Shown: piece by piece, positions 10,772 through 22,864 of the stretch
How the letters are laid out: every line of letters starts with the position of its first letter
Position numbering within the stretch: position 1 is the stretch's first letter
NCBI RefSeq assembly: GCF_040954645.1
Contig: NC_092808.1
Span: 19,101,383 to 19,165,382 of the forward strand
Reading direction: 5' to 3'
Length of the DNA stretch: 64,000 nt
Source of the DNA: Diabrotica undecimpunctata
Taxonomy: Eukaryota > Arthropoda > Insecta > Coleoptera > Chrysomelidae
The notes under the pieces: model-generated
Database searches by the model: none
What the model was told of the DNA's origin: nothing
What the model saw: only the letters and a program-made list of their open reading frames with translations
Translations under genes and position numbers: made by a program

Positions 10772-11277
10772 TCAATTAAAATGTTTGAAATTTATAACAT
10801 TTGTTTAAATTAATTACCTCATAATTTAATACTTCATTATGGTTGTTCTATTTTTGGTAAGATTTGATCGTTCACTAAAAATTTAATAAAAGTGCGACAA
10901 CATTGTCGCATATGTCGTTTTCATTGGCTATTTATGTAGTTTGAAAATCACTTATTGCATTTTAAAAAAAATATATACAGGGTGTAATATTTAATACGAA
11001 TCCCTAAATTAATTTTTCCAAAGCCAGTCCTGGAATTTTTTAGTTTAGCTAATACCAGTCGAATGCTTGATAGTAGTGTACTGTATCATGCAAAAATTTA
11101 AAAAATCAAATGAGCCGTATAAACACTACAGTAAAATGAAATAAATGGTCAATTACACAAATCACCCTGTTAATTAATAAAGAAAAGGAGTTGACATTTT
11201 TTAGTGGCCACATGATATGCTCCCTGAGGGACTCTACATATGGTAGAAGTATGTAAAGTTCCTCATGACTCACCCTA
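10772..11277 (-). repeat. Right long terminal inverted repeat
   Basis: Inverted copy of 8614-9118. The outer 300-bp unit here is 10978-11277, exactly the length of the left unit 8614-8913. Confidence 0.88.
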
Positions 11278-11648
11278 TATATATAGTACATTAGGGCTGC
11301 CAATCTAATACCACGGTCCGCAGCTTAGGGGAAAGTGGTGCACATTTGGCATATTAACCTTTAGAAGCCAAACATAAATAAACTCCAAGGATTAATCCGA
11401 AACTGGTATTTTTAAATAAAACTAGTTTATTGGGCACTTGTTTTAAGAATTAAAAAGATGTATTTAAAGAATAAGTTTACGATTTTGAGTTTTTATTTTC
11501 TTTTGACAAATAGCCGAAACTGCCCTAACGGAGGGGTAGTTTCAGCTATGTAGAGGGGAACATTCAGCTATCCATTAAAATACCCCATAATAGTAAAAGA
11601 AAAACAAAAAACATGTTAAATGTGTGCATTTTAGTTATACATATCAAC

Positions 11649-13635
11649 TTATCTTAAATTTAAACCAGAAAAAATAACATTAACTTGAAAAACACTTGCA
11701 GTTCTTGCAGTCCCCTGAGCAGAAGAGAAAGGCAAAATAGCAGCTGCATTGTCTTTTTTTTCTACTACTGAAATATCATCGACTGTAGGAAACAAAAAAG
11801 TGTTTGTGTTACGTTTACGACGTAGAAATTTAATCACGTATTCTCGGAAAGAAGTTATTTGACCCACGTAAAAAATTTTTGTCTTGGAAACTATAAATTT
11901 CACCAAGACAAAATTTTCCACATCAATATTTTTATTCTTAGAAATGGGTTCGAAGTCTTGATCTTCATCGTCTGATGAACAATCTTGTAAAACAACTTCA
12001 GTGCCTGACTTGCTTGATGTTGAAATATTTCGTTTTTTACCGATTGCAACAAAATCTTTTTTGACTGATGCGTTGTTCTTTTTTAAACTTAGTATTTTTT
12101 CGTGTTCTGCTTTTAAACTTTGGTTTTTTTCGTATTCCAGCATCTCCGTATATATTGTGGATTGTGCACTTTTTTTTGTTTTCTTTTCTTCAAGTTGTGT
12201 TATTCGATACGGTTATAGTAACAAGTTTTGTTATTAATTTCTTCTTGTGCATGCTTTGATATTGAACGAAATGGTGAAATTGTTCTGGTTTCTAATTCCC
12301 TCTGTGTGGTGCCATTAGAACTAACATCTTTATTTTCCGTCAATGGTTTGTCGGTTACTTCACTTGGAAGAAAATTTGCATTACTAAATATAAGTCGATT
12401 AATCGGCCACAGACTTAACACACGTTCTTAGCCAGACGTGCCAGATGTCGAATTGTAATGGCTTTCGCCAAATTTGAAAGCAACCAATCACCAATCATGC
12501 TGAGCCATAGCTAGGTGTGATTTAAAGGGACTAAATACCTCAAAATCAAGTGGCTGATTTCTGTGTGTGGTATGAAGTGGAAAAGACAGTAAAACGATCC
12601 CTTTTTCTCGACATAATTTAATGGCCTTTATAGATATGTGAGACTCGTGGTTATCTAGAACGTGGCTATTTATCTTGTTTTCCACAGAACATTTAACAGT
12701 ACTTGAAAAGAGTTATAGGACTTTCGGAAAGAGATCAGATGTTATCTACCCTTTTTTATTCACTAGAGAAATGGCAAACGTTGGGTGCTCATCACCCAAA
12801 TATTCTTCAGGGTTTCTAACTCTAGAATAGACAAAGACTAGTGGTACTGCTCCTCCAGCTGCAGCAATCATCCCTGTAAACGTCACAAGTTTACCTTGCC
12901 CCTGTAAAAAAACATGAGCCACTTGTTTTTTGCCTTTCGGAGCAATAACTTTGGCAGGTGGCATAACATAAACGGATTGTTAACCCTGTCTCGTCGAGAT
13001 TACAGATCTGTTCGGGCTTAAACTTATATTTTTCCATGATGCCCGCATATTTTTTAAAAAAGTCTTCGGTTACTGGCTTATTGAAAGTCATAGACCTACT
13101 TATGCTAGTATTTTCGGGTTTGCGAAGCGATATCATTTTTGCGATATTTCCTCATATATCAACGCAGTCAATCCAGACCTACAAACAAGATATTTCTGTT
13201 TCTTGGAATAATCCTTAATTATACATAATAATATTCAAAAAGTTAAACAAACCTACCGTTCCATTTAACTCCCAACTTTTGGGTGCTTTAGAATTTGGTA
13301 AAGCGCAGGCAAAATTTAAGGCCAGTTTCCTTATTATGTATAACCTGTTTTTATGTAAGACACAAGCTCTAACTCTTGGTTAATAGTAAACAACAAACTG
13401 TGTATTTGTTAGTATAATAAGCAACCTCCACCTCACTCTCATTACCCCAATCAGACCAACTAGCAAGAAGCTCAAGAATGTTGATTCTAGATTGTATGGT
13501 TTGCCTTCTTACTTGATAATCTTGGGTTGCTTTGTATTAACTTAAACGACCTGTCAAAACGGCTTTAGTTGCGAGTTTCACATTATTTTCATTAATGTTG
13601 CAGCGATCGGTCTTTCTTATGTAATTCTTGGGCAT
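11649..13635 (-). pseudogene. pogo-like DDE transposase, decayed
   Basis: Minus-strand relic of a pogo-group (DDE_1 superfamily) transposase. It begins near 13635 with MPKNYIRKTDRCNINENNV (HTH-type N-terminus). It continues with NLDETGLT (first catalytic D, about 13000), PPAKVIAPKGKKQVAH, LDNHESH (second D, about 12650), PLHTTHRNQPLDFEVFSPFK (third D region, about 12560) and a C-terminal acidic/Lys-rich tail (CSSDDEDQDFEP; then FLFPTVDDISVVEK). Several frameshifts and stops separate these pieces. The pieces keep the order expected for the family. No clear terminal repeats could be fixed. Confidence 0.85.
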
Positions 13636-16350
13636 CTAGAATAAATTATTTTATAATAATCATTACTTCCTTTTAGCCAAAGAAGGTAAATATGTGTTAA
13701 AAATTAACATCGTGAGCATTTGTCTACCAGCCGAATCTTCACCGTAAAAGCCAGCCGAAACTTCACTAACGGCTATGAAAATAATATTAAATTAAATTCA
13801 AATACTCGTTAACGTTTGGAGGTTATGTTTTTTGGATAGGATAAAAAGTAAATAATTTATTATAAATTGTACTGAGATTTAAATTTCTATTTAAAAATAT
13901 TTCTTTAAAACTAAGCAATAAATTAAACATAAAAAACTTACCTTAGATGCACTAAATATCACGGTTCAAGATAAAATCAACAACTTCTCTAAATCTCTTC
14001 CGCTAATACACTGCCAAGAGACTGAATATTGTTTTTTTGATAGGTAACGAATTTGGGCGCTAAATTCAAATGTAATTCGGATTTATCGCGAATAGCCGAA
14101 TGTACTCTATGTATCACCCACTAATTTTGACAATTTAATATTTAAAATTAAATAAATTGCGTTTATCGCCAACCGTGACTAAAGTTATTCATTATTGTAC
14201 TCATTTGCAACAGTAAAATAACACTTTATTGTACTGAAAGAAAAAGAATTTTATCTGCCACAAATATTAATCAAGTTGACTAAAATTGAATGTCAGTGGT
14301 CGACGGCAGTATTCGATTATTAATTTGAATAAACTTAAATTTTATCTTACAAAAATAACGTTATTATTAATTAAATTCAAGTCTTTTTTCTTTCTCCCCT
14401 TCCTTTTACCCTAACAGGGTGTCGGATTTAAATTCAAGTCAAAAAATTATATTTATATAAAATAAATAAAAACTTAAATTTAATTGACCTATTAAGTAAT
14501 TATTCAGTATTGGCAACTATCAATTAAAAATTAAAAATTTAAAGCGGCCATTGTACAAAAGACATCTGTCACCACCGTTATATGAAATTTTTATTTTGTC
14601 TACAATTAAAATTTCTTCATAGCCTAAGATCCCGCTGCAGGAGCACTACGTTCATAACGTAGTTAATCAAACTCACATTTTTACATACATTTAGAATTAG
14701 GAGAATACATTGATAATAGGTTGCCAGTAAAAAAGTGACCGCAAATATTTTTAATTCAATTAATAATAATTATTTTTTTTACAAATATTTTATTTCATTA
14801 ATTTATTTTTTAAATAAGTATAATTCACTGCTTATGACTTATATGCATGTTTTTATACCAAATTAAAGCTAATTTTTTTCTTAATAGGATAATATAAAAT
14901 TGCTTAAGAAAAATGGTGGAAAATTAGGGTTGTCATCCGTTAAAAACGCGAGGTGTCAAAGATAAAATAAAAGACAAATGTATTCTACTAATTTTAAATG
15001 TATGTAAAAATGTAGGTAGTGATCCTGCAGTGGCATCATATACTATTAGTGTTAAGCTGTTAATGGTAATAATACCGATATAAACGTTAACTTTAATAAA
15101 TCATTTTCAATTCAAGCATTTTCCACTTATGGAATATCATAATATAACATAAATTAAATGTTGTATTTATAGTTATTTTCTTTTGTACGTTCGTGCAATA
15201 AAAAGATTACACAAAATATGGGTATTTGTTAATGTTTTTATGGTTGGCGAAAAAATTTGTATGCACCACGCCAGTAAACACTCTTTATCGAACTCGTCCG
15301 TTACTCGCCTCGCTCGCTACGCTCACTCTGCTCATAATATCAGACACTTTACCGACTTGTTACGTAAGTAACTATTTTGTCGGTTTTTTATTTTATTTTA
15401 TTATAGTTAAACATGCAGAGAAATCAAATGTTACTATATTTTGTTTTGGTAGCAGTATTAAATTGAATATGCAACACTTCTTTTTCTCTGTTTTTGTTCT
15501 TCTAGTTCAATAACATCTGTACAGTTGTTTTATTCCAATAAACATATCTTAATTGTTGAGTGTTTGACCCATTGGATGATACGCCAAATGTGATCCTTCA
15601 ATCAAGGGTTCCTCATATACGTTGACCTTTAGTGATGATTACATAGAATTAATTTATTAGTATAAGTATTAACAACGAATTAATATTTTAATAAACGGGA
15701 ATATCCAATAGAATTTAGAACAGTTATTGTTTGCATACAATAACTAATTTAAACAAATACCTATTTCGTTCGCAAATCCATCGATACATAAATATCCGTA
15801 TTTACTTATATTATGCACCATTAGTGGGAACAGTTAACTTGAGATGAGTCGAAAAACACTATCATCGGATACTTGTAGGATGAGGGTCCCATTTTAATAC
15901 CGACAAGCATCCCTGTGACACGTTGTCGGTTTCAAATTTCCAAAGCCAAATACGACCAAACATCAGCCTGTAGAGAGCTGAAGAGCCGAAGCGTAGAGGC
16001 AGGAATTCCACGCGGGTAAAGTGGCTAGCATCGATTACATTCCTTCTACAACCGCCAGACCAGGCATTCGGATTCTTGCACTTTGTTAATGGTGTATGTG
16101 TATGTGTGTAAATGCAGGATTGGGCTTTGTATTATCAGTAATTTTATTAAGTGGTCATACGAAATTATATATAGTATAATTTTAAATAAATTTTCCTTTT
16201 AGTATGTAGGTATATGTTGCAACTTAAGGCTTCATAATTTAGCAATTATATACACAAAGAACTGTACAGTTTATTTTGACTTTAAACACTACAGAATGAC
16301 GAGCTTAAAATTACATATTGTTACAATGCTCTCAAATATGAGAGTTCCCC
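13636..16350. other. AT-rich intronic DNA, candidate MITE and two unexplained segments
   Basis: No coding region recognised. A possible MITE lies at about 14630-15045 (imperfect inverted ends around CTGCAGGA and CACTAC). A CG-richer patch at 15285-15345 repeats CTCGC/CGCTC motifs, and 15890-16080 is less AT-rich than its surroundings. None matched a family I know. Confidence 0.4.
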
Positions 16351-16380
16351 CTGCACGCATAGGGTCTTCGTTTTTCTGTT

Positions 16381-17800
16381 CTATTTCAACGAGCGAAAAT
16401 GACATCTGCCTGGAACTTCATGCTGGCTATGTTGCGTAGATACCTTAGGGATGTCCAATATTTCTTTTATAAGACTTCTCATAGTTTCTGGTAACATAAC
16501 TATTTCTCGACGACGTTCAAGTTGCGGTGTAATGAGACTCATTGCTAATGATTTCAAAAAGTTTCGGCGAGTACTATGAGTGTTTTTATTTTTGTCAGCA
16601 ACGATATGGCTATTTATTCCAGGTATATTCAAGGAAGTAAAAAATAATGTTATAGGCCATCGGGAACTTGTTCGTGACACAGAGTAAGTTCCCTTTAGCT
16701 CATCAACGGTATCAACACATCCCTTTGTTGCATTGTAAAATGCAATCATTGTTGGCTTGTATGCATCGCCACTTTCTGTATCAATCTCGTCTTTGTAATG
16801 CATTGTTGACAATAATGTAACTATTTTGTTTTGCTTGGGCTTGTGGGATACCAAAGTCATGTCTTCGGTGTCAAATCTCATGAATTTCTTTTTTATTTTT
16901 GCGAATTGTGCCCGTAACAGTTAGTTTGTGTTTTTTTAGCAAATCTAAGGCTAAAGCTATCGACGTAAATCCAATTATAGAAAGTTACATTTCTTCCAGT
17001 TCCAGAAATTATTCTTTTAATTTCTCGTTTAATTAATCTTTGTGCGACTGAAGAGGCGCTATTGTCAACTTTATAGGGCCCATCTGGTTGAGTCCCAACA
17101 TACACCTCTAGATTATAGGTGTAATATGACGTGGAATCAACAAGCGCTAATATTTTGATTCCATACATTGCAGGCTTAATCGGTATATATTGCCGAAATC
17201 CATATTTGCCGCGAAATGACTCAAGAATGTCATCAACTGTCACAAATTCATTTAGAGCATAATTGGCTTTGCATCGGTCAACAAATCCATAAAAAAATTA
17301 GCTTATCGTACTGTTTCCGTTCCTCTCTATCATCAAGACCGTCGAAGCGAAGCGCTCGCAACAAAAACTGAAATCGATTAATTAATAATTAATTAAATCT
17401 GTTGTAAGACGAAAAATCTCTACGCCGGTTCCGTCCTTTGCCCACAGATCTCTCAAATGTAGGTGTGATGACCACAAAACTCCAGCAAAATATAGAAGAC
17501 CAATAAGTGCTTTAATGTCTTCCATATTTCTACAGGTGGCATCTCTTTTTCAACTGTAATTTGTCCGAAGCTTTAGAATATATTTGTTTGTGTGTTCAAC
17601 TATTTCTCTGATGACGAAGTCTGGAAAAAACAATTGCCAAGCATCAATAATGGTTTTTGCTTCTCTGGCTTTTCTAATTACTCCAGAATATTGAGTCACT
17701 ATGTTTCTGCTCCGGATCTTTTTTTTTAAACAGCTACGGGAAATTTATTCCACAACGTCTTTTGGTCCCTTCCCACAAAACACAGACGAGATCTTGCTGT
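16381..17800 (-). pseudogene. piggyBac-type transposase remnant 1
   Basis: Minus-strand pieces in order: IDAWQLFFPDFVIREIVEHTNKY (about 17620), LIGLLYFAGVLWSSHLHLRDLW (about 17480), the DDE core with PAMYGIKILALVDSTSYYTYNLEVYVG (17070-17180), then HKPKQNKIVTLLSTMH and DTVDELKGTYSVSRTSSRWP (16640-16840), ending in a degenerate Cys-rich tail near 16380. This follows the DDE_Tnp_1_7 layout. Stops at the N-terminal end and a frameshift near 16890 make it inactive. No TTAA-flanked ends were located with confidence. Confidence 0.85.
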
Positions 17801-18490
17801 TTAAGGCATGATCATAATATATGAAATTATTAAAATAATTTCGGAGTTTTAGGATTGTATCATATGATTGTATCATTGAGAAGAGAGCGAAAAAAGTGGT
17901 TATCTACGACAGCCTAGCTAATAGAGGTCGAAAAAAGCGTCTGTTGTTTACGGAAATCAATAGGTTAGAGATGCGATAAACAGGCCTGTTATCTGCGGGG
18001 ACCAATATCAGAGAGAGATTTCACTTTTGCATTGTCTAAGGAATGTTTGTTTCTCAAGGTAGGGGTTAGAGTCAGGAGTAGGAGTTATTACTAAGGGTTG
18101 GCTTAAGTAATGATTTGAAATTGAGGTCGGTAATTATAGGAATGATAGAGCGAAAAATACAAGATTGTTTTTCGCATGTGAAAAATTGAACACTGTGTTT
18201 ATGTCTTTTTGCTTTCTTCCTGGTTCCATTCTGTTGATATAATCCACCTCACCATGAACTGCAGTTTCCCTGAATATATCCAGATTCCACCTGAGGCAGT
18301 AGTGTAGCTGACTGGGTGGATTGAGTAGCTCAGGAGGTTGCATTGCTATTACTGCCGGTCCCAAGCACGGGCAAGGAAGGAGGGTTCATAGTAGTAACCT
18401 ACCTGTCGTAAAGAAGGACTTTACTCACAGAACTATCGGAAGAGCCTCGGAGTTGTTGTAAACAGGGAAAAACCAAATATATGTTAAGCA
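17801..18490. other. Intronic DNA, nothing recognised
   Basis: No coding region or repeat family identified. Confidence 0.35.
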
Positions 18491-19340
18491 AAAAACCCTC
18501 AGAATGTTCAACAATTATACCTTTGGGCAAGTTAAAGAATTCACATATCTTGGATGGCTAGTTAACACATCAAACACGACAAACGACGAAGTAAAAATTC
18601 GCAAAGCAATAGCCAACAAAAAAAAATACAACCTAAATGTAAATATAGAGAAAACACAGATAATGAAAATAACAAGGAAAAATAGCACAGAAGACCTAGT
18701 CGAAGTGGTAATAGATAAACAAAAAATAAAGCAAAAAACCTATACAAATGCCTGGGAACAGTAATAAATAACACAGAAAGCATTGAGGACGATCTCAACT
18801 ACAGACTACAGAGTACAGGAAAACTATTCCAGGCACTAAATAGAGGATTACTTAACAATAAAGAAATATCAAGGAGAACGAAGATAACAATATATGAAAT
18901 AATATAGGCCATCGTTGACATACACAGCAGAAAAAGGATCTTAAACAGAAGACACCAGAGTAGGATACAAGCAGCAAAGATGAAATACCTCAGAAGAACG
19001 ATAGGAACAAGAGGAACAGACTCAAAGAATGAACTCAAACAGACTAAAGAAATAAGAAACAGAGTCAAAATTAAACCGTTACTTGACGCAATAAAGAAGA
19101 AAAAATTAGTATGGTTCGGTTATAAACATAAATGGACAGTAACAGCTAAGTGAAAAGAGTGTGGGAAACTAAAGCAATAGGGAAAAACAGAAGAGGCAGA
19201 CCAATAAAAGAGTGGACCAGCGACTTCGCAGAGATATTACAAAATAAGGGCAAACCTTGGCAAGAAGCAACATAAATAACGAAGAACAGAAAAGAATGAT
19301 GAACATTTATCAAAAGCTACGCACCTCCATCGAAGCCTAA
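18490..19340 (+). mobile_element. LINE C-terminal region, apparently chimeric
   Basis: The + frame starts with a thumb-type motif (FGQVKEFTYLGWLVNTSN) and, only 30 residues later, goes back to an earlier palm-side motif (NLNVNIEKTQIMKITRKN) before a second thumb-like stretch (YKCLGTVINNTESIEDDLNY, 18740-18800). It then runs to a LINE tail (RRHQSRIQAAKMKYLRRT; KKLVWFGYKHKW). The order of motifs is wrong for one element, so two related LINEs seem to join near 18620. Stops interrupt the second half. Confidence 0.65.
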
Positions 19341-19844
19341 CGGTAAAAGAGGAACGACTATGTATCCAAATTTTTTTGTTAACAATTCCGTTGTAAATAA
19401 TGAGAAAAAACAGAAACAAACTTAATGGTATTATCCCGAAGCCGTAAATATTCCATCTAATATTTAGTTTGCCATCAATATCAGCATTAAATGATGTTTT
19501 TTTACTATTAAAATTTTAATTGCGTGACAATTCGAACTTTCGATTTATATTTTTACTTTTTAATTCCTTCACGAGGTAGATATCTGATTTTTTTTATTTG
19601 AAAAACCTCCCATAGAGAGATTGTGGATAGGTACCCTTTTTATTAATCTGGGGAACATCAATCATCCGTTTCCTGTTTACATCCCGTTTATATCAATTTA
19701 TATTCACTTTACATGGTTAACCAGACTATAGTGATGATAGATTGCTTTTCTTGCGGATATTATTGGTATTGGCTGACAATGCAAGATAAAGGAGGGGCTT
19801 CACGGTACTGAATATTTTTATTATTAAATCGATAATTCATTTTA
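19341..19844. other. Intronic DNA between LINEs
   Basis: AT-rich, nothing recognised. Confidence 0.35.
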
Positions 19845-21880
19845 GTTACTATCCCAAATAAATTAAAAACGTATTTACATATTTATCATGTTTTATCTTT
19901 AATAACTTTTTATTGTTAAAGTCTAAATATACAGAGGGGGCAAAACTCTTCTTGTTAAAGTTCCTTTTGGAAATTATCATGGATATGCAGACCCTGTTGA
20001 CTGCTGCACTAAATAGTTCTGCACTACTACATTTAAACCATTTCCTTAAGTTCTTAAGCCACGATATTCTTCTTTTTCCCACACTTCGCTTTCCTCGAAT
20101 TTTGCCTTGCATAATAAGCTGCAATAATAAGTATCTTTGCTCTCTCATCACATGGTCTAAGTACTTAAGTTTTCTTCTTTTGATAGTCAATATTATTTCA
20201 GCTTCATTTCCTATTCTTCTAGTAACTTCTGTGTTTGACATTTTTGGAGTCCATGATATTCGTAGGATTCTTATATAACACCAAAATTCAAAGGCGGCTA
20301 ACTTATTTAGATGCACTTGTTTTAATGTCCATGCTTCCAAGCCATAAAGGAGAATAGTGAATACGTAACACCGAAGCATTCTTAGGCGTAGTCCTAACCT
20401 TATATCCCGACAACAAAGACACTTTTTAAATTTAACGAATGATGCACGTGCTATTTCAATACGTGTCTTAATTTCTTTGGTTTGGTCAACATTTGATGTT
20501 ATCCATGTTCCTAAGTATTTGTAGGTATCCACACTCTCAATTGCAGTATCCTCAACAATCAATTGGATGTTTGCATCTGCTGATTTAATCATGACCATGC
20601 ATTTAGTTCTCAAGTTTTCAAATTCATCCTTAGTCCATATTCATGACAGCATTCATTAAGTCGTTGCATTAAGTTCTCTAAATCATTGTTGTTATCCGTC
20701 ATTATTACTGTATCGTCTGCAAAACGCAAGTTATTCAAATCTTCTCCATTGATAGATGATATAACTTCTATTGAATCTGAGAGCGATTCTTTAAATACCG
20801 TTTCACTGTAGACATTGAAGAGTAGTGGTGACAGCACGCAACCCTGGCGGACTCTTCTCTGTATTTTGATATTTCGCGTGTTCTGGTTGTCAACTCTTAC
20901 CTTAGCAGTTTGACTCCAGTATAGATTAGATATAATTTTTATACCACGATTTTATATCACGTCAATGTTTTTGCTTTTTAATATTTCTACAAGCTTTTTA
21001 TGTTTAACCTTATCAAATGTCTTTTCAAAATCTACAAAACATAAGTACATGTTCTGATTCATATCCATGCATCTCTGGGCCAGAGACTTTTTTTTGGGTA
21101 TTGCCACAAAGGTCGACTGCAGCCATTGTCTGGGGATTGTGGAAGTCTGATACATGAGATTAAAGAGTTCATCTATTGCATCAATAACATCTTCATCAAT
21201 GAGTTTTAATAATTCAATGGGCACATCATCTCTGGTCGGGTAGCTTTGCCCCCTTTTGTGTTTTTGATGGCATAGATGACTTCTTCCTGTAATATTGGTA
21301 ATCTGGTATCCTCTGTGATTTCTAATGATAGTTCTTCTCTTTCATTATTAAATAGCTTTTTGATGTAATTAATCCAGTGACCAAAAGTCTGGAAATCCCT
21401 AATTATCTCCCGAATTGTACAAAAACTAACATACGTGTATTCTGCAATATGGAGATTTCAAATTTGATGCTTGCAATGTTGCCAGATTTTTCTGATGCAA
21501 TTAGTCACTTTGGTTTTTTAAGTACAACACTTTGTGGTGTAAAACTAACAACCTTTTTATGTAAATTATTTAAAGCCATGAATACTTGATTAATAAGTGG
21601 GTGACTGCTTATACCAGCAATCGCTCAGTCCTTATGCTTCTCTATTACGCCTAAATTGTTTCGTAAATAGTCTTCATCTGGAATCTTTGCATGATGGTTT
21701 TTAACCTAGGGATCATTTGTTCTTCATACATGGTGTAAATTTTTCTTCTATTGATGCCCACATCACTCTGGTCTAGTTTCCTAAATATACCAGAGTCTTT
21801 TTTTTTGTTTTTCTTCTACTTACTATTAGATTATTTGTTATGGACCACATGTCTTCATTGGTCTTCGTGTTAAAGCTGCC
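19845..21880 (-). mobile_element. LINE reverse transcriptase, minus strand
   Basis: Minus-strand order: ESGIFRKLDQSDVGINRRK (about 21790), a linker, PIELLKLIDEDVIDAIDELF, CFVDFEKTFDKVKHKKL (20990-21050), a palm with VLSPLLFNVYSE, FADDTVIMTDNNNDL (20690-20720, active-site FADD), then KYLGTWITSNVDQTKEI, YVFTILLYGLEAWTL and FEFWCYIRILRISWTPKMSN with GKRRISWLKNLRKW near 20050. One frameshift near 20610 and a stop near 20950 break it, and a foreign or diverged patch lies at about 21376-21600. Same family as 4353-5330 and 6565-7690. Confidence 0.85.
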
Positions 21881-22860
21881 GCTTCCTACACTACATAACA
21901 ATTTAGAAAATTCTAGTTCAAGAAGAAACAAGGTAAACGTCAAAGTTTTTTTTGTAACAACTTTATTATTATTATTAATAACTTCACGATAAAGAATATG
22001 AAAACGACGTAGATGGGAAAATAATAAAATATACTAATACATATAATAAAGATGAATAAAAAAATATATTTTTCTCTCTCTCTCGGTATCTAATTAAAAC
22101 TCAATAAATTAAGAAGCATCCCTAACGTACCCTCCCACTTATAGACCCATCAATACCAAATATATGATTTGCAGAATACAAAAAGTAAATATTTGCTTAG
22201 TAAATGTCCCTTGCATCAATTTTAGAATGTATAGATATAAAGTAGGGGCACTCTTGTATAAACAGTAGAAGATGGTTAATGGCTTTCAGTTTCTTTTGTG
22301 AAGGAGGGACAGCTGAAATGAAACAAATATGGGAGATTAAATGGATAATATTTTTCTAAGGTAAAATTTTTCTAAAAATTGGAACTGACAAATTCTAAAC
22401 GTTAAAATAAATACTGAAATGTTTTTACTACAGTAGATACGTCCTACAATAGAAATAAATATATCAAGGGTGAACGATAATCGTTGGAAAACTATTTACA
22501 AAACTTTATTTAAATTTTAAGAATAGTATATATTATTATGATTTTGAAATACATATATATGAAAATTAAATTAAATTCCTACTTTAATGAATTTCAATAG
22601 AATTAAAGCCAACAAAAAAATATTGAATTTGATACTTAAGATATGGTCAAAATGTTCTAAACATACCTTGATCCTAGAAGGTGGGCAGAACCGCCAGATA
22701 TCGACATTAGACCGACACCATTGTCGTCAATGCCAGATACTTGCTAAAAAAAACACCCTTCTCAACCATGAATTACCGGCGGAACAGCCCTGATTAGAAC
22801 GCAAAGTCGACACGGCATTAACCCTATCTCTCATTCACGCACAATTCTCAACCATTTTCG
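21881..22860. other. AT-rich intronic DNA
   Basis: Low-complexity AT-rich sequence with a short CT-repeat at 22071-22085. No gene recognised. Confidence 0.4.
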
Positions 22861-22864
22861 CACT

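Larger units (their letters stand above)
8614..11277 (+). mobile_element. Tc1/mariner-like (DD41D) transposon with ~505-bp inverted ends
   Basis: A complete-looking element of 2664 bp, flanked by TA at 8612-8613 and 11278-11279. Ends begin CAGGGTGAGTCATGAGG (last base differs on the right). The inverted ends are about 505 bp each (8614-9118 and 10772-11277). Within each arm, a 300-bp outer unit is bounded by CAGGGTG and CACCCTG and followed by TA. The core encodes one transposase with a single in-frame stop. Element strand follows the transposase. It sits in the scro intron 8460-32183. Confidence 0.88.

Noticed and set aside
19913..20278. Plus-strand 121-codon frame
   Set aside because: It is antisense to the minus LINE C-terminal region, which has clear RT-tail motifs.
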